This document shows positions 39,588-40,735 of a stretch of DNA of 40,735 nucleotides, piece after piece. Below the pieces are notes generated by a model. It did no database searches, was not told the origin of the DNA, and worked only from the letters and a program-made list of their open reading frames with translations. The translations under genes were made by a program, and so were the position numbers. Each line of letters opens with the position of its first letter. Position 1 is the stretch's first letter. The stretch is from Deltaproteobacteria bacterium. GTDB taxonomy: Bacteria; Desulfobacterota; Syntrophia; Syntrophales; Smithellaceae. The DNA is taken from positions 1 to 40,735 of the forward strand of contig JAJFTS010000173.1 of the NCBI GenBank assembly GCA_021372815.1, in the 5' to 3' direction.

Positions 39588-40160
39588 ATGAATAAAGATG
39601 AAGCAGTAAAAAGTGTAATTAAAGATGCAGCAAAGCGCGTTTTTAGTAAATGGGGGTTGAATAAAACAACAATGGAAGATATTGCCCATGAAGCTGGAAA
39701 GGCAAAAAGCACTCTCTATTACTACTTCAAAAGTAAAGAAGAAATTTTTGAAAATTTATCAATAGATGAACTTAATATCATCCTTTTTAAAGCAAAAGCT
39801 GCTATCAAAGGAATAAATTCACCAAAAGATAAATTGAAAGTATACATTGCCACTACTTTTACTGAAATTAAAAAAACTGCCAATATTTACTCTCTGATAA
39901 AAGGTGAGATCAAAGGAAATAAAACATTGATAGATAATATCCGTAAAAGGTTCGATATTAGTGAGGAGGCAATTATACTGGAAATATTGACGCTCGGTTT
40001 AAAATACAATGAATTTAATTTTTTAAAGGATATAGAACTTAAGAAAGCAGCGAATGTGATTATGGAGATAATACGCGGTTTGGAAATAAACTTATTCCTA
40101 GAAAACGAGGATAGTGAGAAAGTGGATATTGCGATAAGACTTGTAGTAGAGGGACTTTAA
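39588..40160 (+). CDS. TetR/AcrR family transcriptional regulator
   Basis: 190 residues. The N-terminal DNA-binding domain (KDAAKRVFSKWGLNKTTMEDIAHEAG, then KAKSTLYYYFKSKEEIFENL) is typical TetR. The C-terminal ligand and dimerisation domain is divergent, so the inducer is unknown. The start is ATG 39588 with AAAAGGTG 5 nt upstream; a TTG-started frame from 39540 would overlap the promoter and operator. Codon use is very AT-rich compared with genes before 38.9 kb, suggesting transfer. It is probably autoregulated through the operator at 39555, and a second operator lies 20 bp after its stop. Confidence 0.93.
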   Translation: MNKDEAVKSVIKDAAKRVFSKWGLNKTTMEDIAHEAGKAKSTLYYYFKSKEEIFENLSIDELNIILFKAKAAIKGINSPKDKLKVYIATTFTEIKKTANIYSLIKGEIKGNKTLIDNIRKRFDISEEAIILEILTLGLKYNEFNFLKDIELKKAANVIMEIIRGLEINLFLENEDSEKVDIAIRLVVEGL

Positions 40161-40179
40161 AATTTTTTTATACTTTGTC

Positions 40180-40200
40180 GACTAAAATACTAAATTAGTC
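40180..40200. promoter_or_regulatory. Putative TetR operator, copy 2 (GACTAA-N9-TTAGTC)
   Basis: A perfect 6-bp-arm 21-bp inverted repeat 20 bp after the regulator stop, just upstream of two small ORFs. Nearly the same as 39555-39575, implying that the downstream genes are TetR targets. Confidence 0.65.
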
Positions 40201-40217
40201 TAACAATACAAGAATAG

Positions 40218-40301
40218 ATGAAAAATGTAAAACTGAAGCCAAGATTATTACGTTGGATAGGTTTATCTAAGGATATTATTTTTAAAACGAAGGATAACTA
40301 A
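40218..40301 (+). CDS. Possible 27-residue ORF between TetR operator and zinc-ribbon gene
   Basis: ATG 40218, 17 bp after the second operator, encodes a basic 27-residue peptide (MKNVKLKPRLLRWIGLSKD at the start). It stops 2 bp before the zinc-ribbon ATG. The ribosome-binding site is weak. It may be a leader, a truncated gene or chance. Confidence 0.3.
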   Translation: MKNVKLKPRLLRWIGLSKDIIFKTKDN

Positions 40302-40303
40302 TT

Positions 40304-40450
40304 ATGACAAAAAATAAATGCTTACGTTGTGGATATGAATGGAATAGTAAAAAAGAGAAGTTAAAATGTTGCCCGTCCTGTAGGAATTATCGCTGGAAAG
40401 AACCAAGAAGGAATGTTGATCTAAACAAGGAAGGACAAAGAAGTCTATAA
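40304..40450 (+). CDS. Small zinc-ribbon protein
   Basis: 48 residues: CLRCGYEWNSKKE followed by CCPSCRNYRWKEP, i.e. two CxxC knuckles. Such small rubredoxin-like zinc ribbons occur widely in anaerobes and archaea; function unknown. An aaggat site precedes the ATG. The frame continues open for 21 codons past its TAA (to 40516), so the protein could be shortened by a nonsense change. Confidence 0.65.
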   Translation: MTKNKCLRCGYEWNSKKEKLKCCPSCRNYRWKEPRRNVDLNKEGQRSL

Positions 40451-40735
40451 AATGAAACTAAAGCAAATAATCAAATTTCGGCATCTGTGAATGAAGAAGT
40501 TTTTTTAGAATTATAATAAAAGGTGAAATATTAGTGACTTCTGTTTGAAAAATTATCAAATGAAGTAATGATGGTTTGCTATGAGTATTTATATAAAGAG
40601 ACTGTAAACTAATCTGTGTAAATGGGGATATTTTCATATTGCCGAAATCAGAGAATCTAATTGTTTAAGAGCCAATATTTTACTGCAATATTTACAAGGC
40701 ATTTATTCATGTACAGAACATTGCGCACATTGCTG
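40451..40735. other. AT-rich terminal 285 bp, no gene supported
   Basis: Only very short ORFs. The first 66 bp continue the zinc-ribbon frame after its stop. The segment from about 40601 (GAGACTGTAAACTAATCTGT) might be the end of a mobile element lying outside the window, but nothing within it proves this. Confidence 0.4.

Noticed and set aside
40601..40735. Possible insertion-sequence end (GAGACTGTAAACTAATCTGT)
   Set aside because: It looks like an IS terminal repeat, but the partner end and any transposase would be outside the window, so it cannot be supported.

Overview
The window looks like a chromosomal segment of an anaerobic deltaproteobacterium (Desulfobacterota), most plausibly a Syntrophus/Smithella-like syntroph. 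That placement is inferred from gene content only: a Tat-exported molybdo-oxidoreductase locus, a triheme cytochrome, an ADP-forming acyl-CoA synthetase, an Hdr/GlpC-like Fe-S protein, a DUF362 ferredoxin, an Fe-S old-yellow-enzyme homologue and acyl-CoA metabolism genes. No rRNA, tRNA, CRISPR array or intact transposase was seen.

Layout. 1-2.8 kb: 3' end of a molybdoenzyme, its four-cluster Fe-S subunit, a TorD-type chaperone, a small triheme cytochrome and TatA. The cytochrome-tatA pair is bracketed by two diverged copies of one torD/acyl-CoA-ligase junction, each copy keeping a relic of the gene that is intact in the other. 2.9-10.6 kb: long-chain acyl-CoA ligase (minus), dodecin, a secreted START-like protein, then Hsp20, Lon and an enoyl-CoA hydratase-like protein. 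10.7-18.7 kb: a largely AT-rich run of five co-directional genes: B12/radical SAM enzyme, GAF/HD-GYP phosphodiesterase, methyltransferase, an 805-residue protein with two PilZ-like regions, and an SDR. The first two genes have near-consensus sigma-70 promoters. This is the best candidate for an undescribed system: a cyclic-di-GMP-linked modification module.

18.8-27.4 kb: RadC, DUF3795, DUF362 ferredoxin, an ECF-S-like membrane protein overlapping a DUF1893 gene, then a 1551-residue Sel1 solenoid converging on a DUF2889 gene. The solenoid resolves exactly into a 21-residue leader, 39 full 36-residue units, one degenerate unit, five inserted 15-residue half-units and a terminal half-unit. 27.5-30.35 kb (minus): ADP-forming acyl-CoA synthetase subunits and a carboxymuconolactone decarboxylase-like protein. 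30.5-36.6 kb: pyruvate kinase (probably leaderless), Fe-S oxidoreductase, OYE-like reductase and a PutP-type Na+ symporter.

36.6-40.7 kb: an accessory region rich in repeats. It holds a probably leaderless DUF3175 gene, a 31-codon ORF followed by a terminator with a competing antiterminator pairing (a possible attenuator ahead of an MFS exporter), degenerate 7-bp tandem repeats in five spacers, REP-like repeats, and a very AT-rich TetR regulator flanked by two copies of a 21-bp pseudo-palindromic operator.
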